Numbered from the stretch's first letter, positions 13,332 to 27,048 are shown. The stretch is 64,000 nucleotides of DNA from Psoroptes ovis (GCA_002943765.1 PQWQ01000006.1:1922001-1986000), one strand, 5' to 3'. The notes: generated from the letters alone by a model not told the origin. Program-made: numbers and translations.

Positions 13332-16300
13332 TATAATTAAAAATTGATACAAAAATTATATGAATATTAATTAATCAACTTGATAAATTATGCTATTTAA
13401 AAATTGTATAATTATAATTATTAATATTATCATCATCATTATCACCAAACTTCATCATCATCAATTGAAAGCATCCTTTTTTATTCACATAACATCATTT
13501 TATCATCATCTACATCATGAGCATCATTCAAATTATCATCATCATCATCATTATTATTAAAATTATTATTTCAACAAACCAGTGGATATTAAAAAACAAA
13601 CAAACGAAAAAACGTTGAAATATATATTAAAAACATCAGGATATGCATAATTATCATCAAATATGATCCAGTAAAGACAAAAAAATCAAACCATTTTTTT
13701 CTACACATGTGGTCTTCATTCATCTCAAATTCATTTATCAATACACACACGCAGATTGAACACACAAAACATGATCGAAAAAATCATCGATTCTTTTTTG
13801 AATTTAAATTTTTTTTTTGTTTGCATTCCAAATACACATTTAACATTACATTTGTTTTTTCCATATGTAAAATGAACAAAATTAAACATCAAACACCGGA
13901 CATTTATGCATTTGAAATGCATTTTCATTTTATATTATTATTACTATCATCATTATCATGACAATTTTTATTTTATTTGCTTATTTGTTTTTGATCTTAG
14001 GTTTTTTTTATTTTTTCGTCAAATAAATTTTTCAAACCATTTCAAAAAAAAAAAAAAATATTCAAACATCATCACACAAATATTTCCATTAATTTTTTTG
14101 AATTCAAAATTTTTATTAAATTTTTCACTCATCTTATAATCACACACATAATTAGTGTTTGATATATATAATAATTTATTTATTTTTTAATTATCATCAT
14201 TTTTTTTGTTGATTTTATTTTTTTCCCCATACATCATTATTCATCATATCTTATTATGGATCATGAATCCAATTACAAGAACAAATAAAAAAACAAACAA
14301 AAAAATTTTTTTTGTTTAAATTTTTGTTTTGTCTGATTCCTTGATTGACCATAAATTGATTCAATTAATCAATTCATTGTAATCGTCTTTCTACATTTTA
14401 TTATCATGATAAAGATGGTCATTATTCTCATTTCATGGAAACAATATGAACATCTTAAAACAAAAGTTTCAAATTCGAATTTGTCAAAATCAATTTGTTT
14501 TTATCATTATCATTATTATTATCAGTGAATTGAATCACGAATGATTTTCATAATTATTAATTATAATTTTTCATTTGTAAATTCTTTGAAATTTTTTTTC
14601 ATTTTTCTTATTTTAAAAACACAAATATATTTATAATTTATATTTTCTTTCTTTGATTATTTTCAAATGAAATGCAAACAAACAAACATTTATATATAAA
14701 AATACAAATATGAAAATGATTGAATCTCACAATTGAATCTTTTTTTGCATTCATTAATTCATAAATTCATTCTTTATTCATTCATTTATATTCTCATTAA
14801 ATTCAAAATAAATCATAATCATAAATTAAAATTTGCAATTTCTCGCTCTCTCATTCTCTCTTATATTATATTATCTTTTCTTATATTCATATATCATCGA
14901 TCCTTCATCATCATGATGTGTTATCATTTTGTCGAATTGAACAGAATTTTTAACAAATGATTTCGATTATCAAATCGCGAAAATTATTAAAAAAAGGTTT
15001 TTCATATTCAGAACAAAACAAAACAATTGCATTCATTCTCAAATTATGATAAAAAATTTATATTTAAATAAACGAATTGGAATTACGATTGCCAATTGAA
15101 AATAAATAAATATTGATAAATCAAAGTAAAAATATTGATTTAAATCAATTTAATTTAATTCTCAATAGAATCAAAGATTATTCTGTTTTGAAGAGTGGAA
15201 TTATTTTTGAATTAAATAATTTTCATTTAGTAATTCATTGCCGAAAAGCCAACATTTTGAGGGTCATTTTTTCTAAAATTTTTCTTCATGGAAAAATTTC
15301 AAAAATACGCCAGCCACTGCTGCCATCTGTTATCGAATTTTAAAAATTAGAAATTTCACTTTTTTTTTCGAAAAGGGCGTGATTTTAATCTATAGACAAA
15401 TGTGTGTAAGTGTGAATTTCATGAAATTTTATTGGTGAATTTTTCGCCCTTTTCCTATGTTTATTCATTGAATTCAATTACATTTCTCGGACAAAAAAGG
15501 CGGAGCCAAAAAATGAAGAAAAAAATTCAAAAAGTTAAGCGCATCTTCATCTTCGTTCTATTTGGAGCCTAAAAGTAACATGACCAGAGAAATTCACTCA
15601 AAAAATTGTCCAGAAAAAATTCACCAAAAAATCAACCAACCAAAGAAAATGAAATAAAAGAGTCCATCACCACCTTAACAGCCAAAATGATTTCATCATT
15701 GAACCGTGTCCGTCCGTTTGTCTCGTAACACAACTCACTGTTTAAATTCATTTCGAGATTTTTGCTTTAGAACCAAAAAAAAAATTGAAAATTCTAAGTG
15801 TCTGCAAAAATGAGATAACGATTTATTATTATTATATGAATAAAGAAGAAACATTACATTACATTGATTCAGCTATTAATTCACAGCTAAATGACAGCAA
15901 CTACGAACGACCGAGCAGTATTTTGTTAATAACCAAATTTTGAACATTTTTCGAGTGTATTTCGATGGTGAAAAATAGAAATAAACTGGTAAAAGTCGAA
16001 ACGGCAAGGAAAAAATATCATAGGAATGATAATGATGATGATGAAAATCGGATTAAAATTATCAATTCAAATGTGTGGATATAAACAATAGTATTGGTGA
16101 ATGTATTGCGTGTTTATTGTTTGTATTGAATAAACATGACGCATATATGATGACGAATGTATTGAAAAAAAATTATTTTTTACATTTTTTATTTCAAGTT
16201 CATATTCATTGATTTACCAATTCATTGATTTGATTCGTATTTTTTTAGTTGATGAAATCAAATGAATAATTGAAAATAGTCACAAAATTATTGAATGAAC

Positions 16301-17372
16301 CAATATTTGTGAATTGAAATCATCGATATGATCGAAATGAAGAGGAAAGAGTGATAACAACAAATCAAATTGAAAATATCGGATTATTTTTGTCATAAAA
16401 AAAGATGGAACTGATTAATATTTCTCTCTATTTTGATATGATTAACACGTGTCATAATTGAAAAATTGGAGATTTTTTCTTTTTTTGCTTTTTCATATTT
16501 TCTATGTGATTTGATTGATGTTTGATGTTTGAATTTCAATGTTGTCGTTTTTTATTTTATTTGGCTAATTCAGTTTTTATGAAATTCAATCGTGCATGTA
16601 GTTTATTTTTTATCATTTCAGCGTCGAAACACGCTAAAACACGTGCCGATAATCGTTTTTTAATTTGATTTGAATTTTGAGAGAAATTTTTTTTAGCCTT
16701 TTTTTACACGTGTTTCAAATAAAATTAATCGTGTGTGATTTTAAATTGATTCTTTTTTCTGGAGAAAATTGAAATTTTTGCTTGAAAATCTTCATGTGAA
16801 TCTGAAAAGATTTTCAGAATGATTTCTGATTATTTGATTTACTCGAAATTCATCTAATTTCCATCGCTTTTTCCTGTGATGGCAGATATTATCTGGTGTT
16901 AATTTGAAAATATTCAACAATGAAATGATAAATGAAATTTATCCAAATCAAAAATTGTTATAATTTTATCATTTCATGTGAATTTTTCTCTTTCGTTTTT
17001 ATTCACTTGGATGCTTTTAGGCCATATTTTTTTGTGTGCCATTTAAAATTATTTGAATGTGTTTGTAGCAAAAATGAAGAAATGAAATTTGTCAACACAT
17101 TATTGTCACGTGCATTTGTTTGTTTGTTTATTTATTTCAATGTTCATTCATTATTCAAAGCACACAAATTTCAAATTTATCGAAATTTATGGAATCAAAG
17201 ATATAAAAATTTATTTAATAGAAATGAATGAATTGAAATTGTTTTTGATCCAAATTTAATTGATTTTTTATTTTATTTTATTTTTGTTCCGATAACTTTT
17301 ACATGAAAAATATATTTATATGTGTTTAGTTATATAAATTATCAGGATTTATTTGTTTGCTCATTTATTCAT
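13332..17372. other. Tail-to-tail interval between SSBP and the TAL-like gene
   Basis: About 4 kb between two convergent genes. The SSBP 3' UTR starts here; AATAAA occurs at 14022-14027 and again near 14284, which could set long 3' ends. On the minus strand an AATAAA lies at about 17348-17353, directly after the TAL-like stop. A short GC-richer patch at 15308-15335 with a CTCF-like core is the only departure from AT-rich sequence. No coding exon was recognised. Confidence 0.6.
15320..15329 (-). promoter_or_regulatory. CTCF-like core motif (candidate insulator site)
   Basis: On the minus strand the ten bases read CAGATGGCAG and fit the degenerate CTCF core YAGRKGGCRS at every position; the four bases before the core fit poorly. 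It sits in a GC-richer patch inside an otherwise AT-rich gap between convergent genes. Function is inferred from motif and position only. Confidence 0.25.
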
Positions 17373-19185
17373 TTATTTATTTATATCATCATTATCATGT
17401 TCCTCAGAATCGCTATAAAATATCGATGATGATGATGAGGAAAATGATGATGATGCTGGTGATGGTCGAATTAGAATATTATTATTGTTATTATTACCAT
17501 GAAATAATGATTCTTCATTATCGATAATAGATTGTTTTGAACGTTTCTGAATTTTAGCAGCATTTGTCGATAAGAACGTTGATGAAGATCGTTTTAATAC
17601 TTTCACTTCATTATTATTTTGAGGTAAAATTATCTTTTCAATATCATATTTAGCGTTCATACATTGATTAGAATTTTTGAATGCAAATAATGATGATTGA
17701 ATGTTTGGTGATTGGTGGCGAAAATTTTTGAGATAGATTTGATTTTCCAGGTTAGTAGTATCATCATCAATTTTCATTGAGTTGCAATGATTTGTATAAT
17801 TACTGATGGTGTATGATATTGGTGAAGATGATAAAGACGATGAAGAAGTCGGCGATGATGATGATGATGATGATAATGATAAACTATTCTGATTATCCAG
17901 GAAAATCGGTGCGTCGACTTGTTTTTGCTGATTGTTCTCCAGGATTCCTTCTTGAATTTGTTGCTGCTGCTTTTGATATTCTAACACGTTCGATAATAAT
18001 CGAATATATTTAATTGCCAAACGAAGAATTTCATTTTTGCTCAATTTTTTATCTGGTGGATGGGTCGGTACCAATTTACGAAGTTCACCAAATGCTCCAT
18101 TAACATTTTGTTGTCGAGATTTCAAATTGTTACTAAAGAAACAATTTACTGCTTTTTAAGTATGCTTAGAAAAATTAATTAAAATATTTTTTACCTCCAA
18201 CGCTCACGTGTATTCGAGGAAGACGATTGATTACGCTTGGAATTGGAAGATATTGATGATGATGATGATGATTGATTCACAGATGTTTTACAACGATTTG
18301 ATTGTGATTGATTTAATTTTGATTCATTAGGTAATAAACCAGTAGTCGTACTGACTAAATCTGTTTGTCCAGATTTTGTGTCATCATTCGCGATAAAGTT
18401 TGATTTAACATTTTTCATAGCGTCGATTGTGAATTGAGATGGAGATATTGGCTCCATTTTTATTACATTTTTCTTTTTTGTTTTGAAACCGGATTCAGCT
18501 AATCAGTTAAAATAAAATTAGTCTGAAAAGAATTTTTCATTTTAGCTTACCAGTAGAACTGTCAGCATCCATCATTGTTAAATCAGTGGTTGTCGATTTG
18601 ATTGTTATTTGATTATCTAAACGTTGATTGTCTTGTTTTTTAGTTTTAGAGAAATTTTTCAAAAATTCAAATGGCTTTGTTTTATGGTAAGCATTTTCAT
18701 TACAATAATCATCATCGATATCTAAATCAAAATGAAAGGGAATAGTTTTTAGTTCATTCTAACGAAAAAAAAGAAAGAGAATGATTTCTCATTAAAGTTA
18801 CACATTTTTCTTTTTAATTGCTGTATTTAGACTGTAGAATTGTAGTAAAAGGAAACTAAATCATGAAATATAAATAGACAATAGTGCTGATGTTACAAAG
18901 GAAGTTATATATTTTTTCTATGTAGTGGTTTTTATCGAATTAATTATTCTCTAATCACAAATCTAAATCTCAATCATAACACTCAGAACGGATACGAATT
19001 TTCATTTCAATATTTTCAATGACTAAAATTTGAACTAATTTGGTCAAAAATTCATATTTTTTGTCTTTCTTCTGTAATTTGCTACTAATTGATTGATTTT
19101 TTTGTCTAAAAAATTTTAACTTACCAGAACGACTATGACGGCCGCGATTTCGATATTGATGATCATTTTTCTTATGTCCATCCAT
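17373..19185 (-). CDS. TAL/LYL (SCL, HLH3B) class bHLH transcription factor, 4 coding exons
   Basis: TAL-class bHLH proteins are nuclear factors that pair with E proteins and join LMO/LDB1 complexes in blood, vascular or neural lineages. Coding exons: 19125-19185, 18551-18721, 18195-18498, 17373-18132; 1296 nt, 431 residues. The HLH is diagnostic: QQNVNGAFGELRKLVPTHPP, DKKLSKNEILRLAIKYIRLL. The start MDGHKKNDHQYRNRG follows an acceptor at 19192-19193; a probable non-coding exon ends at 19523 with TTAG|GTAAGA. Flanking regions are Ser/Asn/Asp-rich. One feature is odd. The only usable AG acceptor for the last intron (18133-18194) yields NTRERW-SNNLKS-RQQNVNG, adding six residues inside the basic helix, where relatives read RERWRQQNV. 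In addition, the residues just before (KRNQSSSSNTRERW) lack the usual RRIFT. HLH identity is firm; the exact junction is not. Confidence 0.92.
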
Positions 19186-19191
19186 TATGTG

Positions 19192-20484
19192 CTATCATTC
19201 AAATTATTGTTGACCATTTGCCAGATTTTTTTTTGAAAATTTTCGAAATTGATTGTCCTTGATGATCGAAGAGCAGAGCAAATAATTTTGATTATCATTT
19301 GTTGATAATTTAAACATTTGAAAAAAAATACACACAGAGATTTCATCAATTTGCGAAGAGAAAATATTGAAGAAAAAACAAAATCTATTCACGAATATCA
19401 ATCAAATAGAATTTTTATTTATTCGTACATTTTTCATAGTTGGAATCGCTCCATTTTTTTCACACTTTTACCATCAGTTATATAATAATCATCATCGAAA
19501 ACACTTGGGACCGAGATCTTACCTAACCAGAGGCGGTACTTGGCTAGAAATTTGACGATACGAGAGAAAACAAGCTTTAATAGCTTAAAAACAAGATGAA
19601 CATGCCCATTCCATCAATGATTTCATCAGTAAAAATGATCATAAAGACAAATATTATGACATATTATGAATTCAATGATGTTTTATGGGGAAAAATCGAC
19701 AAAAAAGTTTTAAAAATTTTCAAAAATTCAACCAAGTTAACGGTATTTACCCAACGTTCGTTGGGCGAATTTTAAAATTAAAAAGAAAAAAATCAACCGA
19801 AAATCCTGCCATCTATGAATCAAAATGTTCAATAAATTTCCAAGTCAATGATTTTTTTTATTTCGGATCAAAACATTTGACGACACGCAAAACAAAAAAA
19901 AAAACAGAAAAATCATAAATAAACAAACAAATTCAATGAAATAAAATAAAATAAAAAAATTAAAAATCAACAAAAATAAAACAGCAAAAAAATCAACAAA
20001 GAAACTCTTGTATTATTTCATTTATGTTTTCATTTAGTGCAATTATACGTATGTATCTGTGTGCAACTCGTGTATATAAATATGCCATCAAATAATAGTG
20101 AAAATTAAAAAATATAGAGGCAAAGTAAACAAAAACACAAAAAACGAGGTGTTTTACCTTTAATTGCAATCACTTAGTTTATATTATTGTTTAATCATTT
20201 TTTAAATTGAATAAACTTTCGATACAAATTATACTTTTTATCACAAATAAATAATGATTCTTGTGGACAAATATTCGCTTGTTTTGAATTTAAATTAAAT
20301 TAAACTCAATAATTTATTTTTATTGAAATTTTAATTACTCATTTTTATCGATGAACAATTGAATGAGGTTAAATAGATTATTATCATGTTTTTATCATTA
20401 TTTTGAATTGAAAAATCTTCATTTTTAAGAAAAAAAATCCATTTGTAATTTTATTTGTTGTTGTTGGTGGTGGTCGTGGTGGTC
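19192..20484. promoter_or_regulatory. Head-to-head 5' region of the TAL-like gene and Rictor
   Basis: The two genes diverge here; their coding starts are 1.3 kb apart. The interval includes the TAL-like 5' UTR intron (19192-19522), the probable non-coding exon above it, and a GC-richer block at 19505-19560. A 16-base hairpin-forming palindrome CCCAACGTTCGTTGGG lies at 19750-19765. A stop codon in frame with Rictor at 20446-20448, ahead of its first ATG, supports the Rictor start. Shared promoter function is inferred from geometry only. Confidence 0.45.
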
Positions 20485-23400
20485 ATGATTAAATTCAATC
20501 GTAGTAATCGACATTGGAATCGATCACAACGTCGTAAGTGCTTTATCTAATCTTACAGTTCATGAATAGACAATGATGAATTTGTTTTCCACAGGTAGAT
20601 ATCAAGAAAATGACTTTGATGCTCAATTTGATTGGAATAGACGTAAGTTGTATTTATTAATTATCATATATAAAATTTTTGAATATTATTTGATCTTTAT
20701 TTTAAAAATAGCATTGAATCAAAGTTGTTATTTGATATTGTGCCAGATTTGTTCCAAAGACTCCATAAGAAGTAAAAGTAAATTATTAGCATATTTAAAT
20801 TTATTTACCAAATATTGCCAATTCCGTTATGGGAAATCAGACATCAATAATGAAAGTGTTCAGAAAAAAACAAATAATAATCATGAACAAACACAAGTCA
20901 ATTCATCTGATATTTTATCATTACATTTCTTTTGTGATAGTGAGATTCTTTGTTGGTAAATTGTTATGAATGATTGTTAATAATATTCATTAATTGATTT
21001 TCTCTTGTAATATTATAGCCTTCGTGTCGGTCTTCTCAATGAAGTTGCTGAGGTCCGTGCTGCCAGTTTACGAGCGATACGATATTTTGTACAAAGCAAG
21101 AAATCATTACATGATTTGATTGAATTGAATATTCATCATTTGATAGCTCGATCATTGGATATTGTCCTGGATAATCGAGTCGAACGCATACAATCAATGC
21201 GTCTTTTGCGCCATTTATTGGCAATAGAACCAAATATATTCCCAATCGCATTAGCACGTTGTCTATGTTCATTAGCATACGATAACTATGCGGAAAAAGA
21301 TACATTATTGCGAGTTTGTTGGGCAACAATATCTGAACTCACCATTTTAAACCCCGTACTTAGTGCTCGTTCTGGTTGTATTAATATATTGATTAGATGT
21401 ACATTAAATGCTTTAACCGGCATGAATTTATCTGAATATGATAGTGATCTCTTTGGTGGCAAAAATAATCGTAATATAACAAATAATCCGAATAATCTAG
21501 TCATGACTAATGGAAATGGCATTGTTACCAATTTCACCATACCGTTCACAAATTTTGCATTATCAGAAGCCATGATTTCATCATTCCTTTATTTATATAA
21601 TTATCCTGAAACAAGACGATTAGTTCAACCAAATGGTTCAGATTTATATTACTTCATATCATCATTCACGGACCTATATTCGTTCTATCATGCTTCAAAA
21701 GCAACTCAGGAACAGAAAAAATTAAATGAATTCAATTTTGATGAGCAACGACATGATCCCCATCACCCACATAATCATGAAGAACGCCCAAAATTTCCTT
21801 ATGATTTCGATCATAACCTCAAAGATCAACAATTGAATAAAAATTCACAGCAATCGAATCGAAATAGTGAACAACAGCGAACTTTGAGATATTTATCATG
21901 CAAAAATGCAATATTGTCTTTACTAAGATCATGGCCTGGATGTTTTTTCATGTGCCGTGTAGTTAAAATTAATAATTTTTATACGAATAACAATTTAGAA
22001 TATAACTCGGAATGGGTCAACATGTCTAGAAAACTGGCAAGAATTTTTTTCGCTGATAAACTTCTGTCAAATGATTCAGCATCCATTCTAAATGGTTATG
22101 ATACATTAAATCCATTGGAATCATTGGTCAGTTTATTTCATTTACCATATGCTGAAATACATCATCATTTATTGGGACTATTTTACGAATTATTTGGTTT
22201 AAAATTGCTAGACACAATAGAGGATTTAGATGAGGCAATCAAATGTGTTTATTTCAATTATGATACCCGTCAGCTAACATCAAAATCAGGATTACAGTCC
22301 AATAAAAATTATACACCTGATGAATGGCAACTTTATGATGGTTTCATCTCTAAAGAAGCTGAAGACATAATTCCTAGTTTAGCTGGTGGTCGTTTGAATT
22401 TTATAATCAATCATCAAGCACTTTTATTGCAATCCTTAATTGAATGTGGTATTCTTGAAGGTTTATTAGCCGTCATTTTAGAATCGACTGATCAATCATT
22501 GATTAATCAATCGACAATATTATTAGGAGAATTAATTCATCTATCTGGTAAATATTTGCCACAATCATCATATGCTCATCGTTGTCAAAGTTTGCCGACA
22601 TTGGTTGCTGCATCGGTTTCAAGTTCTCGTGAACGACGCAATCGTGCATTGATGACAATGACATCTTTGATTCGTATTCAAGACATTAAAAAACAAGGTC
22701 CCCAACCTTCTAGTCTATTTCTAGAACAACAAATTTTTTTCAAGAATTCATCAATATCATCGTCATCCGCAAACACAACGAATGTTTTAGTCGGAAGGAA
22801 AAAATCTGGTTCAATCTCAAAAATGCAGGATGAAAATGTTCTTTTGTCGATCAAAAATTCTAATGTTCTGAGAAAACATTCATTTCGTGATTGGAATTGG
22901 GATATTATAATAGATATTTTTAAACAGCCGTATGATATCATGCTCAAGTTAGAAGATAAAGACGTGCGTTCCTTTTGCATTCGTTTAGTGGAATTTTATT
23001 CACCATCAAAGCGACAATTTTCATCAATTTCAAAAAACAGTGCTCTATCATCATCTTCATCCTCATTAAATTATGACACATCAGCTACAGCATCACCAGT
23101 ATCAACGTTAAAAATGTCACATGGGCATAATGAAGTTTTATATTCAGATAACCCGAAACAAATTTGTTCGGCTGCAATATATTTTTTTGATTTTCTATTG
23201 CAAGCTGATGAAAATCGCGCTTCAGATTTGATAAAAGAATTTTTAAATGATTTGGATAAATGTTTAAAAAATATATCGAACAGAACATTATCATCGGAAG
23301 ACATTCTTATTCCTTCACGTTTATTATCCACATTATCACAAAAATATTTTCTGTTGTTGGGTCGTTTTTCGCATTATCGTTCAGGAAGAAATTATTTGAA

Positions 23401-26400
23401 AAAAACACACATCTTTCAACATATAGTCGATTTAATACATAGTCCAACCAATGAAATTTATACCAAATTAATTATCTCATCGTTTGATTACAACAAATCA
23501 GAGTATTCTAGAAATATTTTATCAAAAGTTTTGACATCATCTCATGAACCATCAAAAATTTATGCAACAAAATTTATGCGCCTTTTATTACGCTTAAATG
23601 TGATAGATTTTAATGAATGGGGCATTAATTTATTGATAAATCAGCTATATGATCAATCGACGGTAGTCAGTTTAGAAGCATTAGACATATTAGATGAAGC
23701 TTGTAGTGAAAATGTTAATCATCTAATAAAAGTACTTGAACACAGACCAGCATTACAAAATTTAGGCGATAAAGGAATTTTATTTTATACACGTTTTGCA
23801 TCATTTCAAATTGGAATCGAAATATTGTCACAAACCAATACACTAAATCGTGAAATTGATCTTTGGCGAAATCATTTCAATCTACGTTATGTACGATTGG
23901 TTGAAGATTGTTTAAATGAATGTTTTACTTGTCATCAAAAAAGTATAACAGGCAAATATGGTCGTCGACCAGATCGACGAAATTTCTCACACCTAAGATG
24001 TAGTAGCATGACAGCGCATCTTGTGCCACATTTTTATGGACAATTGGCTCAAACATACGAAGGATTGCAAATCATCAGCCAAAATTCACTATGTGAAGAT
24101 TTATTATCATTTATTCATTCACATATCAATAGTTATATTCCTTCAAATGAACAAATACAAAATGAGTTCACCAACAATCCAATCGATGATAATGATAATC
24201 GTGAAAATCGCGAATTTAATATTTTTCGCTTGAAATCTGCATTATGGGCCATTGGCCATATTGGTTCCAGTGATATTGGCATTGATTATTTGATTAGCTG
24301 TGATCAAAGTATCATAAATTTGATCATAACATTAGTTGAACAATCAACATTATTATCATTACGTGCAACTGGTTTTTATGTAATTTGTTTATTCGGTTCT
24401 ACATTAAATGGTGCTGAAATATTATCACGTTTTGGTTGGTTGGCCATACAACATTCACATCATGATTGTTTTCCTATTGACCAACAGCATTTTGAGAATT
24501 TTCATTTGATTCCAACAAAAAATCAACCCTTCGAATCGATGATTGATGCTACGGCAGCACTAATGACATCACCAAAAATAATTGAATCTGTTCCAGCTGA
24601 ATATTTCTCTCAATTCATCGATAATGATGATAATAATTTAACGATAACAAATTTAGATACAGTTTCAAGCCCAAATAACAATAATGATCATATTGCAGAT
24701 CCATTGATGAGCAGCAATGCTACATGTCAATTCAGTATCAGTAGCAATAGCAGCAGTGGCAGTAATAATTATCCATCAATACTGCCAACATCAAAGAAGT
24801 TTGATAAAAATTTAAAAAATCAGCCACCAGAAAAATTGATAGAAAATGATCATTTACAATCATCGATCAAGTCATTTAATGAATCAAACACATCATCAAT
24901 AACTTCTTTGAATGCATTGAATCCATATAATACAATCACGAGAAAAGATAATCGTTTACGATCATCATCAGATTGTAATAATTCTAATGTTAATAATAAT
25001 AACACCGAAATAACAACATCATTTTCCAGTAAGAATTCTAAACCAGAATATCAAGATAGTGGAATATTGAATCAATCATATGATACATTAAACCGTGCAA
25101 ATTTATTCTTATCACCAAAACGTAATCGCAAAATTAGTGCACCATGTTTCCCGCATTCACCAGTCCCAATGGCGAATAATAATAATAACAATAATGATGA
25201 TAAAATCCGACATGATTCATATGGTAGTGGTCACACGAATAGTGAAAGTCGTTCAACTAGCTTCACAGACTATTCAACAACATCGAATCAAAGTAATACA
25301 ATAATAAATCGAAATGAAAATTCCTGCAATAATAGCACATCGCCCTCATCATTATCATTTGGACCAAGATCACCATCACGTACAACACCAGTACCGATCA
25401 ATAATCGACAACAAACAACTCCTTTACTTGTTGTTAATAATGAAATCGATCCATATCCAAGTCCAGTCGATGCATTCGGTTACGCACAATTGATTGCAAT
25501 ACAAAAACGACGTGTAAATTCATTATCAGGCAATATGTTTTTCAACAGTAGCGGCAGTGTCACTAATAGTATTCCTGATTCATATCCGATAAGCATCGAT
25601 TCAATCAATACGGATACATTTGTGATGGATTTATATCAAAGTAAAAATTCAACAAATGAAACATTTTCAAAATCTTTGGCTATCAGTAATCGTAACAATT
25701 ATATTATTCACAATAATCATTCACCATTATTAAATCAATATGATCATTTCAATAATAATAATACGGGTAATTATAATAATAACAATAGTAATAAACAACG
25801 AACATTATCTGGCTGTTCACAACAATTCAATCAATCAGAATTTGATAATATTTCAAATGAAATTAACTTACCAAATGATCAACAACAAATTAATGTGAAA
25901 TCTTCAAAATTTATGTGCTTATGTCTTCCAAAAAATCTCTCGCTTATGTTTCATCTCGAAGAGGTAGGATTGTTGATCAATGTTTTTATCCAAATAATTT
26001 TAAATTAATTTTTTCCAGAACAAAATTATCAATGAATCAAACAAAAGCAAAAAAAGTAATGTTGATACGCTGAAAACGAATCGTAGAATTATGAAACATG
26101 TCAAAACAAAATGTTTATTATGCTGCAAAGAATACAATATCCAAGAAAAGAAAGATGATAATGATGTCAATAATAATAATAATAATGAAAATTCATTAGA
26201 ACTAATGGATAATTCAGAAAATATTGATTCTAATATCATCGAATATAGCGAAAAATTATCTGTTGAAGATATAGCTAAACGACGTTTAGAAATATTACGC
26301 TTAGTATCAAATTTAAGTCTTGTAATGTATGCAAAACAATCGGAACAAGAACTTTTAAGGTAATTTCAAAACATAAATTATTTATGTTAACGATAATTTA

Positions 26401-26698
26401 TTTTTTCGAATTTCATTTTCGAAAACAGCTTAAAACAACAATATCCAAAATTATTCGACAATTATTGTCTATATTCTGATGTTTGCATGCTGTTGGAACG
26501 TAACAGCTATAAAGCAACAGCACGTAGATTTTTACAGGAATTATTCATGGATATCATTGTCGATGAGGTATGTTTTTATTTCCTAATAAAATAAAATGCA
26601 TCCCCATACTAATGAGGTTTGAATTCAATTTTTTTCAGTTTTATAAACAAACAGATTTTATCATGAAAAAATATGAACAATTAAAACCGATCGAATAA
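20485..26698 (+). CDS. Rictor: Rictor, rapamycin-insensitive companion of TOR (TORC2 core subunit)
   Basis: Rictor is the defining scaffold of TORC2, which phosphorylates Akt, PKC and SGK hydrophobic motifs at membranes. Exons: 20485-20533, 20595-20642, 20712-20955, 21019-25963, 26019-26359, 26429-26567, 26639-26698; 5826 nt, 1941 residues (human about 1708). The armadillo/HEAT N-terminus reads CLRVGLLNEVAEVRAASLRA then LIARSLDIVLDNRVERIQ; later hallmarks are ATILLGELIHLSGKYLP-like (here STILLGELIHLSGK), WNWDIIIDIF, SLEALDILDEACSENVN, LGDKGILFYTRF, LVPHFYGQLAQTYEG and LKSALWAIGHIGSSDIG. A long Ser/Asn-rich linker follows and explains the extra length. The C-terminus holds FMCLCLPKN, a Cys cluster KTKCLLCCKEY, RRLEILRLVSNLSL and RRFLQELFMDI. 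Exon 4 alone is 4945 nt. AATAAA lies at 26819-26824. All junction phases agree. Confidence 0.97.
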
Positions 26699-27048
26699 TT
26701 TGATTCTGATTGATGATATGATAATGATGATAAATTGTTAAGTTTTTAATTTTATAGGAATTATTTTATTTATATAAATTTTATTTTTTTAAAGAAAGAA
26801 TTATTTTAATTTGAAAATAATAAATTTTTAAAATAAAAATTTAAACAACCAAATCTATGCTTGCATGCAGCCGTACACACCTGTTAAAAATCAATGAACA
26901 TTGTATATTTCCTCATTATTCAGGTGTATATAGCATCAAGTAACGCATGCGTTTACCTTGTTTATCTATTTCTATGATTATTTGTGACTCATCAACGAAG
27001 AATTATAATAATGATGATAATCAGGAATAAAAAATGATAATTTAAAAT
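26699..27048. other. Short gap between Rictor and the 27049 gene
   Basis: Contains the Rictor 3' UTR with two AATAAA signals (26819-26824, 26832-26837) and then about 210 bases of less AT-rich sequence that must hold the promoter and 5' UTR of the next plus-strand gene. Confidence 0.6.

Noticed and set aside
19490..19570. GC-richer block considered as a tRNA gene
   Set aside because: No cloverleaf or B-box GGTTCGAATCC-like sequence; better explained as the TAL-like 5' exon with a GTAAGA donor.
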